56,356 nt of DNA from Spirulinaceae cyanobacterium SM2_1_0 (GTDB lineage Bacteria > Cyanobacteriota > Cyanobacteriia > Cyanobacteriales > Spirulinaceae), in contig JAAUTY010000027.1 in assembly GCA_012031265.1 (NCBI GenBank), positions 1 to 56,356 on the forward strand, written 5' to 3'. Position 1 is the stretch's first letter. The number at the start of each line of letters is the position of its first letter. This document shows, in pieces, positions 43,969 through 51,948 of this stretch. A program made the position numbers and the translations under genes. The notes under the pieces were generated by a model. The model was given only the letters and a program-made list of their open reading frames with translations, did no database searches and had not been told where the DNA came from.

Positions 43969-44259
43969 GGGAGCATCCCAGTTTGGCAACCCTACGTTCC
44001 TACGGCACAGACGCCGCCAACACCCTAAATCGCTCTCCCAAGCTGGGAGAGGGACTTCTAGTACAAGGCGGCGGAAATGAGATCCCCATTCAGGATCCGT
44101 AGGATGCCTGTACTGTCTGCACTCAAAACTCAGAACTCAAAATTCCGCGTAGCGGTACTAGCTCCCCCGCGCCTAGCTTGGGAGGAGGGGCTGGAGGATG
44201 TAGACGCGCAGCGGCTGCTCGCAGAGTGGGGAACCGTAACGCCGAAGTGGGATGCACCC
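43969..44259. mobile_element. family B element interrupted by a family A element
   Basis: The left terminal repeat is GGGAGCATCCCAGTTTGG; the right end is CGAAGTGGGATGCACCC. In between lie the CTCTCCCAAGCTGGGAGAGG hairpin, then family A at 44062-44157, then CCTAGCTTGGGAGGAGGGG, GTAGACGCGCAGCGGCTGCT and GAACCGTAACGCC. Removing the insert and one CTAG restores ACTTCTAGCTCCC, exactly as in the uninterrupted copy at 1060-1074 (other strand). No clear outer target duplication remains. Confidence 0.85.
44062..44157 (-). mobile_element. family A MITE-like element inserted in a family B element
   Basis: A 96-bp copy in reverse orientation, from TACAAGGCGGCGGAAATGAG to CCGCGTAGCGGTA, flanked by CTAG at 44058-44061 and 44158-44161. 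The host family B copy at 991-1128 has a single CTAG at the matching site (1063-1066), which fixes the element ends and shows a 4-bp duplication. The interior is nearly identical to the copy at 50023. Confidence 0.9.
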
Positions 44260-44376
44260 TTGGGTTGGGCGCGGCGAAACCTAAAAGCCATGGGCGTTGA
44301 CATTGAGTCTCTAACAAGCGCCTTCAGCCAATCGCAATATCAGTAGGCACGCTCAAGCCGAACCGCGATCGCCTCA

Positions 44377-44991
44377 CTATCCACCCACCAGCCGCATCGG
44401 CCCCAGATAGCGTTGCAGATAGGGCGAAAAGACCTCGTAAATCAGGGTCAGCGGCTCGCCATTGTGCCAGAAGAGGTAGTGCCGTCCCCAAAACGGGCCG
44501 GGTTCACCAAAGGCCTGAGCCAGCGCTTCGGAGTGACCGTAATACAGTCCCTGAACGTCGCGATAGAGTTCGCTGTGCAGGCTGGCGAGATTGTCCCAGA
44601 TCGGCAGCGTGCGATTTTGCAAATAATCATCCACTTGGCTCGCATCCCACCAGGAGGCGGCGTAGGCGAGGTATTGACCCGAAGTCGCAGAGTGTAACCA
44701 GACCTGGCGGCGCAGGCGCGGGCTGGGCACGGCGCGGATCAGTTCCGGTGCGCCGTCGTCCGCATCGCCGATCGGGGACATATCGATGACCTCGACCTGG
44801 GTGCGATCGCGCGTCAGCAGCTTCAGGTGGCGGGTTGGCGAACCATCCCCCAGAAGCAGCATCTGCCAGGCAGGCGCGAGTTGGTCGTGGGGCAGACCGG
44901 TTTGAATATCGGTGACATCGCCCTGCCAGAGAGGTTCGAGGGCGTGCCAGGCGCGCGTAGAGGTGAGGGAACTCGGGGGCTTCAAAACCAC
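44377..44991 (-). CDS. chorismate lyase-like protein
   Basis: A 204-residue protein that fits the UbiC/DUF98 chorismate lyase fold as found in cyanobacteria: LAPAWQMLLLGDGSPTRHLKLL (~40), VEVIDMSPI, the RRQVWLHSATSGQYLAYAASWW segment (~95-115) with the basic residue that binds chorismate, and a late PFWGRHYLFWHNGEPLTLIYEVFSPYL. The enzyme makes 4-hydroxybenzoate and pyruvate from chorismate; in cyanobacteria 4-hydroxybenzoate supplies the plastoquinone head group. The late Glu of YEVFSP is the expected catalytic-site Glu. Divergent from the Uma2 pair. Confidence 0.8.
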   Translation of the reverse strand: MVLKPPSSLTSTRAWHALEPLWQGDVTDIQTGLPHDQLAPAWQMLLLGDGSPTRHLKLLTRDRTQVEVIDMSPIGDADDGAPELIRAVPSPRLRRQVWLHSATSGQYLAYAASWWDASQVDDYLQNRTLPIWDNLASLHSELYRDVQGLYYGHSEALAQAFGEPGPFWGRHYLFWHNGEPLTLIYEVFSPYLQRYLGPMRLVGG

Positions 44992-45124
44992 TCAGCTTTT
45001 TCACAAAACTTAATCTTATGGCTCCCATGATAACGGGTTTCTCGGCACGACTGGCGGCGATCGCCTCATCCCTGGACTGAACTGCCATAATTTCCCTAGA
45101 GATTGCCTCGTAATCGCCCTCCCC

Positions 45125-45676
45125 ATGAGCCTCACCCTCGCCAAATGGTCACTCGCCGACTATCACCGCCTCGTTGCCACCGGCTTGCTCGCTGACCGCG
45201 CCGTAGAATTGCTCGCTGGGGATATTGTCGAAATGCCGCCAGAGGGTCCCGAACACGCCTACCTCAGCACCCGCCTCGATAAAGTGTTGAGCCGTCTGCT
45301 GGGCGATCGCGCCGAAGTCCGCCAGGGTCACCCGATCACGCTGCCACCCGCTTCCGAGCCAGAACCTGATTTAGCGATCATGCAGCCCTTGGGAAGCGTC
45401 TATCGCGATCGCCATCCCAGCGCGGCGGAAATCTTCTGGCTGATCGAGTACGCCAACACCAGCCTCAGCAAAGACCGCGACGTGAAGCGAAAACTCTATG
45501 CTCAGGCGAGCATTCCCGCTTACTGGCTGGTGGATCTGCAAAATCGCCAGGTTTACGGCTACAGCGAGCCGCAAGCCGGGGATTACCAGCAGGTGGAGAT
45601 TTTGGCGGCGGGCGCGATCGCTCTGCCCCATTTCCCAGAATTGCAAATTACCGTCGCGCAATTGTTAGCCAGTTGA
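45125..45676 (+). CDS. Uma2 family (DUF820) putative endonuclease, copy 1
   Basis: A 183-residue member of the Uma2/DUF820 family, greatly expanded in cyanobacteria and related to PD-(D/E)XK nucleases. Candidate catalytic elements are in order: a Glu/Asp in EPEPDLAIM (~80), IEYANTSLSKDRDVKRKLYAQASIPAYWLVD (~105-135; Glu and Lys), then LQNRQVYGY. Real nuclease activity has not been shown for most members. A second copy starts 11 bp after the stop codon and is almost identical over the first ~130 bp and the last ~230 bp. Confidence 0.87.
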   Translation: MSLTLAKWSLADYHRLVATGLLADRAVELLAGDIVEMPPEGPEHAYLSTRLDKVLSRLLGDRAEVRQGHPITLPPASEPEPDLAIMQPLGSVYRDRHPSAAEIFWLIEYANTSLSKDRDVKRKLYAQASIPAYWLVDLQNRQVYGYSEPQAGDYQQVEILAAGAIALPHFPELQITVAQLLAS

Positions 45677-45686
45677 ACCGTCTGCT

Positions 45687-46253
45687 ATGAGCCTCACCTT
45701 CGCCAAATGGTCACTCGCCGACTATCACCGCCTCGTCGCCACCGACCTGCTCGCTGACCGCGCCGTAGAATTGCTCGCTGGGGATATTGTCGAAATGCCG
45801 CCGGAAGGGCCGGAACACGCCCAACTCAGTACCGATACCGTCGATCGCCTCCGCCAATTGCTCGGCGATCGCGCCCTGATCCGCGATGGCAAACCGATCA
45901 CGCTGCCTACACTAAACTCAGAGCCACAGCCCGATCTCGCGATTGTGCAGCCACAGCGGGCACGCTACCGCCAGCAGCACCCCCAACCGGACGACATCTT
46001 CTGGCTGATCGAGTACACCAACACCAGCCTCAGCAAAGACCGCGACGTGAAGCGAAAACTCTATGCTCAGGCGAGCATTCCCGCTTACTGGCTGGTGGAT
46101 CTGCAAAATCGCCAAGTTTACGATTACCGCGAGCCGCAAGCCGGGGATTACCAGCAGGTGGAGATTTTGACGACGGGCGCGATCGCTCTGCCCCATTTCC
46201 CAGAATTGCGAATCACCGTCGCGCAACTGCTGACCGGCGAGCCCAGCGATTGA
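45687..46253 (+). CDS. Uma2 family (DUF820) putative endonuclease, copy 2
   Basis: A 188-residue tandem paralogue of the preceding gene. The N-terminal block (MSLTFAKWSLADYHRLVA) and the C-terminal nuclease block (LIEYTNTSLSKDRDVKRKL, YAQASIPAYWLVDLQNRQVY) are nearly identical in DNA to copy 1, while residues ~50-100 differ strongly (QLSTDTVDRLRQLLGDRALIRDGKPITLPTLNSEPQ). That mosaic suggests duplication followed by gene conversion of the ends, or selection for a different middle. The motif Asp is in QPDLAIVQP. Confidence 0.87.
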   Translation: MSLTFAKWSLADYHRLVATDLLADRAVELLAGDIVEMPPEGPEHAQLSTDTVDRLRQLLGDRALIRDGKPITLPTLNSEPQPDLAIVQPQRARYRQQHPQPDDIFWLIEYTNTSLSKDRDVKRKLYAQASIPAYWLVDLQNRQVYDYREPQAGDYQQVEILTTGAIALPHFPELRITVAQLLTGEPSD

Positions 46254-46307
46254 TCCTACAAATCGGCAGCGCGAACCCCGGCAACCTTTGGCGGGGGCGG
46301 GTTTAAA

Positions 46308-47348
46308 TTACCGGATCGCCTTCTTGAGCTGGCGGACGGTTTGGTAAATCTCCGGTAGGCGGCGGTAGACAGCGCTGGCCTTGAGAAATAAGGCGTGGGG
46401 CAAAGCGGGAATGCCAGTGACGATCGCACCGGGGGCGATGTCGTTGTGGACACCAGCTTTGGCGGTGGCGATCGCGCCATCCCCGATCTCCGCCTGGTTG
46501 GCAATGCCCACCTGACCCGCCAACACGACATTGCGGCCGACCTTGACGCCGCCCGCCATCCCCACTTGCGCGGCCATCACCGTGTTAGCGCCGATCGTGC
46601 TGCCGTGACCAATCTGCACGAGGTTATCGATTTTCACGCCGCGACCGACGCGCGTTTCGCCGACGGTGGGTCGGTCAATGGTGCTGTTGCTGCCCACTTC
46701 CACACCCGTTTCCAGAACCACATAGCCAGACTGCTCAATTTTGAAATAACCCGTCGGCGTCGGCACAAACCCGAAGCCTTCGCCACCGATGACCGCGCCA
46801 CTGTGAATCACACAGTCGGCACCAATCTGGGTTCGCTCGTGAATCGTGCAGTTGGCGTGCAGCAGCGTATTCTCGCCAATCTCGACCTCGGGATAAATCG
46901 TCACATTCGCCTGGATGCAGGCGCGATCGCCCACCTTCACCCCCGCTTGAATGACGGCGTGCGGACCGACATACACATCCTTCCCAATCACCGCGCTGGG
47001 GTCAATCACCGCCGAGGGATGAATCTCGGGGGCGGGCTGAAAGGGTCGATAAAACAGCCGGATCGCCCGGGCAAACTGCAAGCGCGGTTGCTCTGTGGCG
47101 AGCCAAGCGAGACCGCGATCGCTCGCCTGTGCTTGCAGCTCGTCAGCCAACGGCAGGATCAGCGCGCTCGCCTGGGTGTCTTGCAGATGCGCGGCAAATT
47201 TTGCCCCCTCGATATAGCTGAGCGTGCCAGCGGTCGCGGACTGCACCGCCGCCACGCCGGTCAGCTCCGGATCGCCATCCGACTGAGAGCCGAAGCTGTG
47301 CGTGTCCGCTGACAGCTCGAGCCGCGCGAGCAATTCGCTGAATTTCAT
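46308..47348 (-). CDS. lpxD: UDP-3-O-acylglucosamine N-acyltransferase
   Basis: A 346-residue LpxD. It adds the second (N-linked) acyl chain in lipid A synthesis. The N-terminal uridine-binding domain (~1-100, KFSELLARLELSAD) precedes the left-handed parallel beta-helix built of hexapeptide repeats (e.g. IDPSAVIGKDVYVGPHAVIQ). The catalytic His region is [27 protein letters not shown] (~185-205), and NSTIDRPTVGETRVGRGVKIDNLVQIGHGSTIG follows. The C-terminal helices end YQTVRQLKKAIR. The partners lpxA, lpxC, fabZ are not here. A truncated second copy lies just upstream. Confidence 0.95.
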   Translation of the reverse strand: MKFSELLARLELSADTHSFGSQSDGDPELTGVAAVQSATAGTLSYIEGAKFAAHLQDTQASALILPLADELQAQASDRGLAWLATEQPRLQFARAIRLFYRPFQPAPEIHPSAVIDPSAVIGKDVYVGPHAVIQAGVKVGDRACIQANVTIYPEVEIGENTLLHANCTIHERTQIGADCVIHSGAVIGGEGFGFVPTPTGYFKIEQSGYVVLETGVEVGSNSTIDRPTVGETRVGRGVKIDNLVQIGHGSTIGANTVMAAQVGMAGGVKVGRNVVLAGQVGIANQAEIGDGAIATAKAGVHNDIAPGAIVTGIPALPHALFLKASAVYRRLPEIYQTVRQLKKAIR

Positions 47349-47404
47349 TACTGCTTTTTCCCCAGTAAGGCTCCGCCGCGATCGCCCGCTGACCTGGTGA
47401 AAAC

Positions 47405-47866
47405 TTAGGTGGCGGTATCGCGGCGTTGCCAGTGTTGAAATAACCTATACATCTCCGGCAGGCGATTGTAAACCGCCGCATTCTTGAGCCAGAGTTTATT
47501 CGCTACGGCTGGATAGCCGGAGACGATCTCGCCGGGCGCGACATCCTTATGCAGACTGGACTTGGCGGTGGCGATCGCCCCGTCACCGACCTTGACCTGG
47601 TTGGCGACACCGACCTGACCGGCGAGGATGACGCGATCGCCGATCTCCACCTGACCCGCCAGACCGACTTGTGCCGCCAGCGCACAGCCTGCCCCGACGA
47701 CGAGGTTGTCGAGCTTTGCCTGTCGCTGGAGGCGCGTTTCACCCATGGCCGGCCGGTCAATGGTACTGTTGCAGCCGACATCGACGCCATCTTCCAGCAC
47801 CACGCGCCCGGCTTGCGGCATCTTGAACCAGCCGGTCGGGGTCGGCACGAAGCCGAAGCCCTCCGC
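47405..47866 (-). pseudogene. 5'-truncated second lpxD copy
   Basis: About 150 codons equal to the C-terminal half of Lpx[36 protein letters not shown], repeated hexapeptides ([18 protein letters not shown]) and a C-terminal helix [16 protein letters not shown]. The uridine-binding domain and the catalytic His region are absent: upstream the frame reads into a stop (TAA at 47891). It is roughly alignable with the intact lpxD 56 bp downstream but clearly diverged, so it is an older paralogue that lost its 5' half. Confidence 0.8.
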
Positions 47867-47912
47867 GTTATAGTGTTCAAATCTGCAAACTTATGCTGAG
47901 ATCGCTGCACCC

Positions 47913-48584
47913 GTGAAGCTAAAGCATTTTATCAATCTCCATAAAGCCCTCACCTTTCCAGTTGTTCTGGGGCTGATGGTCGCCTATCAAAACTTCACAC
48001 CAGCGGCTTGGATCTATCTCTCACTCCACAGTACCTACGGCCTCTTGTGGCTGCTCAAAGACCAAATCTACCCGGACAAACAATGGGAAGAACCCGCATC
48101 TTGGACAACCAGTATTGTCGGATTTCTCACTGTGGGTTTGTACTGGGTTGCACCATTGATCCTGATTAGCCAGCGGGTTGAACCAGCCGCGCCGCTGATG
48201 GCGGTGGCGATCGCCATCAATATCCTCGGCGTCTTCTTGCACTACGGCAGCGATGCCCAGAAGTACTTCACGCTCAAGTACCGCTCAGGACTCATTACCG
48301 AAGGCTTCTTCGCCCGCTGCCGCAATACCAACTATTTGGGCGAAATTTTGATCTATTGCGGCTTCGCCCTTTTAGCCCAGCACTGGCTGCCGTTTGTGAT
48401 TTTGGGTGGCTTCACCGCCCTCATCTTTGTGCCCAATATGCTCAAGAAAGATCGCTCTCTGGCGCGCTACCCGGAGTTTGCGGCCTACCAGGCAAATTCG
48501 GGGCTGCTGTTGCCGAAGTGGTGGGCGGGCGATCGCCCGCCCGCCGAGACATCAGCTCCAGAACCTCTCGGCTTGCAAGAGTAG
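47913..48584 (+). CDS. ICMT/DUF1295-like membrane methyltransferase
   Basis: A 223-residue polytopic protein with about five TM helices and a C-terminal half typical of the isoprenylcysteine methyltransferase/phospholipid methyltransferase/steroid reductase superfamily: DAQKYFTLKYRSGLITEGFFARCRNTNYLGEILIYCGFALLAQHWLPF (~125-175), with RxxNYLGE as the cofactor-site signature, then ERYPEFAAY-like SLARYPEFAAYQ. Members use SAM or NADPH, so the reaction stays open (lipid methylation or a reductase). The start is a GTG (MKLKHFINLHK). It converges with the EVE gene. Confidence 0.78.
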   Translation: MKLKHFINLHKALTFPVVLGLMVAYQNFTPAAWIYLSLHSTYGLLWLLKDQIYPDKQWEEPASWTTSIVGFLTVGLYWVAPLILISQRVEPAAPLMAVAIAINILGVFLHYGSDAQKYFTLKYRSGLITEGFFARCRNTNYLGEILIYCGFALLAQHWLPFVILGGFTALIFVPNMLKKDRSLARYPEFAAYQANSGLLLPKWWAGDRPPAETSAPEPLGLQE

Positions 48585-48662
48585 CACAGTCACTCTCTGT
48601 CATCCGGCAGTGGCTATCCCTGGAGCAGGAGCAAGGAGGAAGCCAATCTACTCGTCTATGCA

Positions 48663-49127
48663 TCACGATTCTGACGCGGCTCGCATCGCCAGAATTTGCT
48701 CGCTGACCGACACAGCTACGGGCATCACCGAGAGACGATTGCCCCGTCGTACGAGCAGAAATTCCTCAGGACTGAATTTTTCCCGCAGCTCGGCGATCGC
48801 GATCAAGCGCGGAAATGCCTCCACGAACTCAACCTCAACCGTCTGCCAGCGCGGCGACTCCGGCGTTGATTTAGGGTCGTAATATTTATTATCGCGGTCA
48901 AACTGCGTCGGATCGACAACATTGGTCTGCACGACCCGCGCCAAGCCAACAATGCCCGGTGGTTTAGTATTGGAGTGGTAAAAAAAAGCGAGATCACCGG
49001 GTTGCATCCGGCGCAGAAAGTTGCGTGCCTGGTAGTTACGGACGCCATCCCAAATCGCCCGTTGCTCGGCTTGCAAATCTTGAATGCTGTAGACATCCGG
49101 TTCCGACTTGATCAGCCAGTAAGTCAT
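48663..49127 (-). CDS. EVE domain protein (PUA-like)
   Basis: A 154-residue single EVE domain, similar to human THYN1 and bacterial proteins of unknown role: MTYWLIKSEPDVYSIQDL at the start, IWDGVRNYQARNFLRRMQPGDLAFFYHSNTKPPGIVGLARV (~30-70) forming the ligand pocket, then YYDPKS and RWQTVEVEFVEAFPRLIAI. EVE domains are PUA-related and some bind modified cytosines in DNA. The true start is ATG 49127; the open frame continues 37 codons upstream without homology. It is divergent from the rhomboid gene. Confidence 0.9.
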   Translation of the reverse strand: MTYWLIKSEPDVYSIQDLQAEQRAIWDGVRNYQARNFLRRMQPGDLAFFYHSNTKPPGIVGLARVVQTNVVDPTQFDRDNKYYDPKSTPESPRWQTVEVEFVEAFPRLIAIAELREKFSPEEFLLVRRGNRLSVMPVAVSVSEQILAMRAASES

Positions 49128-49316
49128 AACATTGCCTCGCCAGTCGCCAGCGCGATCGCCAGTCAGCCCCCCAAGCAAACCACCCGGTTTTGCCGTAGTC
49201 GCCAACCAGTCCCATACTACGCCGACCGTGTTCGCCACTGCTCAAGATTTCCGCAGCAACTCCTGGCGAACTGCTAACGTGGAAACAGACCTCGCACCTC
49301 ACACGCGACGCTAGCC

Positions 49317-49922
49317 ATGCAAAGTCCTGACAATCGCTCGATTGCGAGCGAACTAAGACTCCAAGCCACGATTCTCGGTGCCTTTGTCGCCATCTTCTGG
49401 GGACTGGAAATCGCCGATCAGCTGGTCTTTCAAAATCTCATTCGCGACGGGCTGGACAACTTTGGCATTCAATCCTGGCGTCCCAGCGGCGTCCAAGGCA
49501 TTCTCTTCGCCCCTTTTCTCCACGGTGGCTTCGGTCATCTGATTGCCAACACCGTGCCCTTTGTCGTCTTGGGCTGGCTCGTGATGTTGCAAGCCACTCA
49601 AGACTTCTTCATTGTCACCGGCATCACCATGCTCATCGCCGGGATTGGCACTTGGCTGTTTGGCGCGCCCGGTTCGATCCACATTGGGGCGAGCAGCCTG
49701 GTTTTTGGCTACCTCGGCTTTTTGCTGCTACGCGGCTACTTCGAGCGCAATGTCACCTCGATTCTGATGTCGATTTTGGTCTTCTCGCTCTACGGCGGCG
49801 TGATCTGGGGCGTATTCCCGCAGGGACCGGGAATTTCCTGGCAAGGGCATCTGTTTGGTTTTATTGGCGGCATCCTGGCAGCGCGTTGGATTGGCAAGGC
49901 GCGACGCGCCCTGCGCGACTAG
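49317..49922 (+). CDS. rhomboid family intramembrane serine protease
   Basis: A 201-residue membrane protein with about six TM helices. The core has FAPFLHGGFGHLIANTVPF (~60-80), the HxxxN oxyanion-type motif, the serine loop IHIGASSLVFGYLGFLLL (GxS, ~125) and the catalytic His in ISWQGHLFGFIGGILAARW (~180). These fit a functional rhomboid, which cuts TM substrates within the membrane. The stop TAG is part of the CTAG that flanks the first family A element downstream, so the transcript would run directly into two elements. Confidence 0.87.
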   Translation: MQSPDNRSIASELRLQATILGAFVAIFWGLEIADQLVFQNLIRDGLDNFGIQSWRPSGVQGILFAPFLHGGFGHLIANTVPFVVLGWLVMLQATQDFFIVTGITMLIAGIGTWLFGAPGSIHIGASSLVFGYLGFLLLRGYFERNVTSILMSILVFSLYGGVIWGVFPQGPGISWQGHLFGFIGGILAARWIGKARRALRD

Positions 49923-50018
49923 TACGGCTGCGCGGAGTTCTGAATTTTGAGTTCTAAGTACTGGCAATACGGGAATTCTGGGGATTTTGAATAGGTCTCT
50001 CATTTCCGCCGTCTTGTA
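49923..50018 (+). mobile_element. family A MITE-like element, first of a tandem pair
   Basis: A 96-bp element from TACGGCTGCGCGGA to CATTTCCGCCGTCTTGTA between CTAG 49919-49922 and CTAG 50019-50022. Its interior belongs to the subtype of 23342. The left CTAG contains the rhomboid stop codon. Confidence 0.88.
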
Positions 50019-50022
50019 CTAG

Positions 50023-50118
50023 TACCGCTACGCGGAGTTTTGAGTTTTGAGTGATGAGTGCAGACAATACAGGCATCCTACGGCTCCTGAATGGGCATCT
50101 CATTTCCGCCGTCTTGTA
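50023..50118 (+). mobile_element. family A MITE-like element, second of a tandem pair
   Basis: A 96-bp element from TACCGCTACGCGGA to CATTTCCGCCGTCTTGTA between CTAG 50019-50022 (shared with the first copy) and CTAG 50119-50122. The interior belongs to the other subtype (GCAGACAATACAGGCATCC), like 44062, so the pair did not arise by simple duplication of one copy. Confidence 0.88.
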
Positions 50119-50122
50119 CTAG

Positions 50123-50365
50123 TACAATGAGCTATTTCGCCGTCGTCACAAAATCCTCGACTACTTTCAGTCCTCGGGCGAACACTTCATCCGACCAAAC
50201 AGCAATATGAAAACCTTTCGGGCGGGAACCTTCGACCTGAGCCGGTACGACTACAAACAAGGATTGCGCTCAATCTTGGGCACCAGCGGCGATACGTTGA
50301 TTGGGTTCCTGACCCGCTTTATTGTCTGGATATTTGTGAAAGTGGTGGCGCGCTCTACGTCCTAG
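50123..50365 (+). pseudogene. 5'-truncated coding fragment, family unknown
   Basis: An open frame of 80 codons from the edge of the family A pair to TAG at 50363: YNELFRRRHKILDYFQSSGE, MKTFRAGTFDLSRYDYKQGL and a final hydrophobic helix LIGFLTRFIVWIFVKVVA. The translation is clearly protein-like but I do not recognise it. The first in-frame ATG (50207) would leave 52 residues. The 5' part is missing where the elements begin, so it looks like a gene remnant, though a short membrane protein starting at 50207 is possible. Confidence 0.5.
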
Positions 50366-50518
50366 AAATTGGCTCCTATAATTGTGCGGGTGAATACGCT
50401 TGCGACCTGGATCGCTATATCGAAGCGGCCAATCAAGCTGCAACGGCAGCCCATGCGGAAGCTTACGGATTGGATTGAAACAGCATTGGCGATCGCCCCC
50501 AACCAGGACAACGAACTC

Positions 50519-51754
50519 ATGGTGATGATGAAACCGGTCAGAATCTGGCAACGCGGACTGGCGATCGCCCTCGCCACCAGCTTATTGCTGCTCAGCATCG
50601 GGGCAACGGTCGCGCGGGCCGACGACGATGAAGATCTGACAATCGACCCGCTCGAACTGCCGGAGGAACCCGACCCACTGGTGCCCAAGGGAACCACGAT
50701 TCTCAACCAAGACTTCAGCCCGCGCCAGCGTCGCGAGTTCGAGGCAGAACTGGCTAGGCTAGCCACTGCGGCGGCGGCGGCCTTTGCGGACGGCGATCCG
50801 GAGACTGCACTGGAAATCTGGTATCGCGAGCTGCGCCTGCGCCGCTACCTCGGCCCGCTGGCGGAAACGATTGCCCTGGGGCGCGTCGGCGAGATCGCCT
50901 GGGAAAACAGCCTCAGTGCTGATTTGCAACGCATTGCCGCCCGCTTGGAGGAAATCGAGACGACGGCGGTTGAGGACGAGGCGCTGGAACCGCCTCTGTT
51001 TACCGCTCTGGCTGAGGCTTACACCAAAATTCGGCTGCAAAATCGCGCGGTGGCGATGTACGAGCGGGTGCTGGCGCAAGTACGGGCGAGCGGCGATCGC
51101 CCGCAACTCGCCCGTACCCTCAACACGCTAGCCCAGTTGCAAACCGCTTGGTTTCGTTACGCCGAAGCGGCGGTGCTTTACGAGGAGCTAGTGGCGATCG
51201 CCCGGGATGAATTTGATGCCGCCAGTGAGACCTATTATCTCGAACAACTCGTCTATCTGTTCAGCGAAAGCGAGCAGTGGGCGGCGGCGATCGCCACACA
51301 GCAACAACTCGCCGAGCAATACCTGCTCAAGGAGCGTTGGCCGGAGCTGACCAATCTGTACATCACCATCGGCGATCAGTACGCCCAGCTCGAAGAACTA
51401 GAAGCCGCCCGCCAGAGCTATCAGCAGGCTTTCAGCGTTGCTTGGGCACAGCAACAATATGCCTACGCCAGCGACGCCCTCACGCAACTCGCCGAACTCT
51501 ACTACCGCTCCGACCAACTCGAGGCGGCGCTGCAAGTTTACGAAGAACAATTGAAAGCCGCCCAGACCGCCCAGAATGCCTATGGTCTGATGCGAGGCTA
51601 CGACCGCATGGGCGAAATTTATCTCGAACTGCAAGACTATCGGCAGGCCGAAGCCGCCTTTGCGGCCGGTCTCGAACTGGCCCGCGCCCTTGATCACCAG
51701 GAGCGCTATTTCGAGAATCGTCTTGCCGAGGTGGTAGCGTTGAGAGGGCGGTAA
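50519..51754 (+). CDS. secreted tetratricopeptide-repeat protein
   Basis: A ~411-residue protein. I start at ATG 50519 (MVMMKPVRIW) because a signal peptide follows directly (GLAIALATSLLLLSIGATVARADD); the longer open frame to 50369 adds nothing domain-like. After an acidic linker (DDDEDLTIDPLELPEEPDPL), 34-residue TPR-type helices run from ~75 to the end, e.g. RQSYQQAFSVAWAQQQYAYA and ALTQLAELYYRSDQLEAALQVYEEQL, then MGEIYLELQDYRQAEAAFAAGLELA. TPRs mediate protein-protein contacts; periplasmic function unknown. Confidence 0.83.
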   Translation: MVMMKPVRIWQRGLAIALATSLLLLSIGATVARADDDEDLTIDPLELPEEPDPLVPKGTTILNQDFSPRQRREFEAELARLATAAAAAFADGDPETALEIWYRELRLRRYLGPLAETIALGRVGEIAWENSLSADLQRIAARLEEIETTAVEDEALEPPLFTALAEAYTKIRLQNRAVAMYERVLAQVRASGDRPQLARTLNTLAQLQTAWFRYAEAAVLYEELVAIARDEFDAASETYYLEQLVYLFSESEQWAAAIATQQQLAEQYLLKERWPELTNLYITIGDQYAQLEELEAARQSYQQAFSVAWAQQQYAYASDALTQLAELYYRSDQLEAALQVYEEQLKAAQTAQNAYGLMRGYDRMGEIYLELQDYRQAEAAFAAGLELARALDHQERYFENRLAEVVALRGR

Positions 51755-51759
51755 GCTAG

Positions 51760-51869
51760 TACTGCTACGCAGAGTGGTGAGTTTTGAGTGATGAGTTTCG
51801 CGTGATGATTGTCTGCAATCTGGGCAGCTTGTGGATTTTGAAGAGGACGCTTATGGCTGTCTACGTGTA
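51760..51869 (+). mobile_element. diverged family A element
   Basis: CTAG at 51756-51759 precedes TACTGCTACGCAGAG, GAGTTTTGAGTGATGAG and GTGGATTTTGAAGAGG; the right end TGTCTACGTGTA runs into CTCG (a mutated CTAG). The element is ~110 bp and much more diverged than the other copies. It starts directly after the TPR gene stop codon. Confidence 0.65.
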
Positions 51870-51948
51870 CTCGTCTCCGTCTCGATGCAAACTGCTTGCT
51901 GCGTGGCAAGGTGTACTGCTAATCGATCATCGAGCCAGCCGTTGACCC

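Larger units (their letters stand above)
43786..44376. other. intergenic region made largely of nested MITE-like elements
   Basis: About 590 bp. 43969-44259 is a family B element split by a family A copy. Open frames spanning this region (e.g. 44077-44346) are translations of the elements and not genes. Confidence 0.7.

Noticed and set aside
44077-44346. Open frame of 89 codons on the plus strand
   Set aside because: It is a translation across the family A and family B elements and would only reflect repeat sequence.
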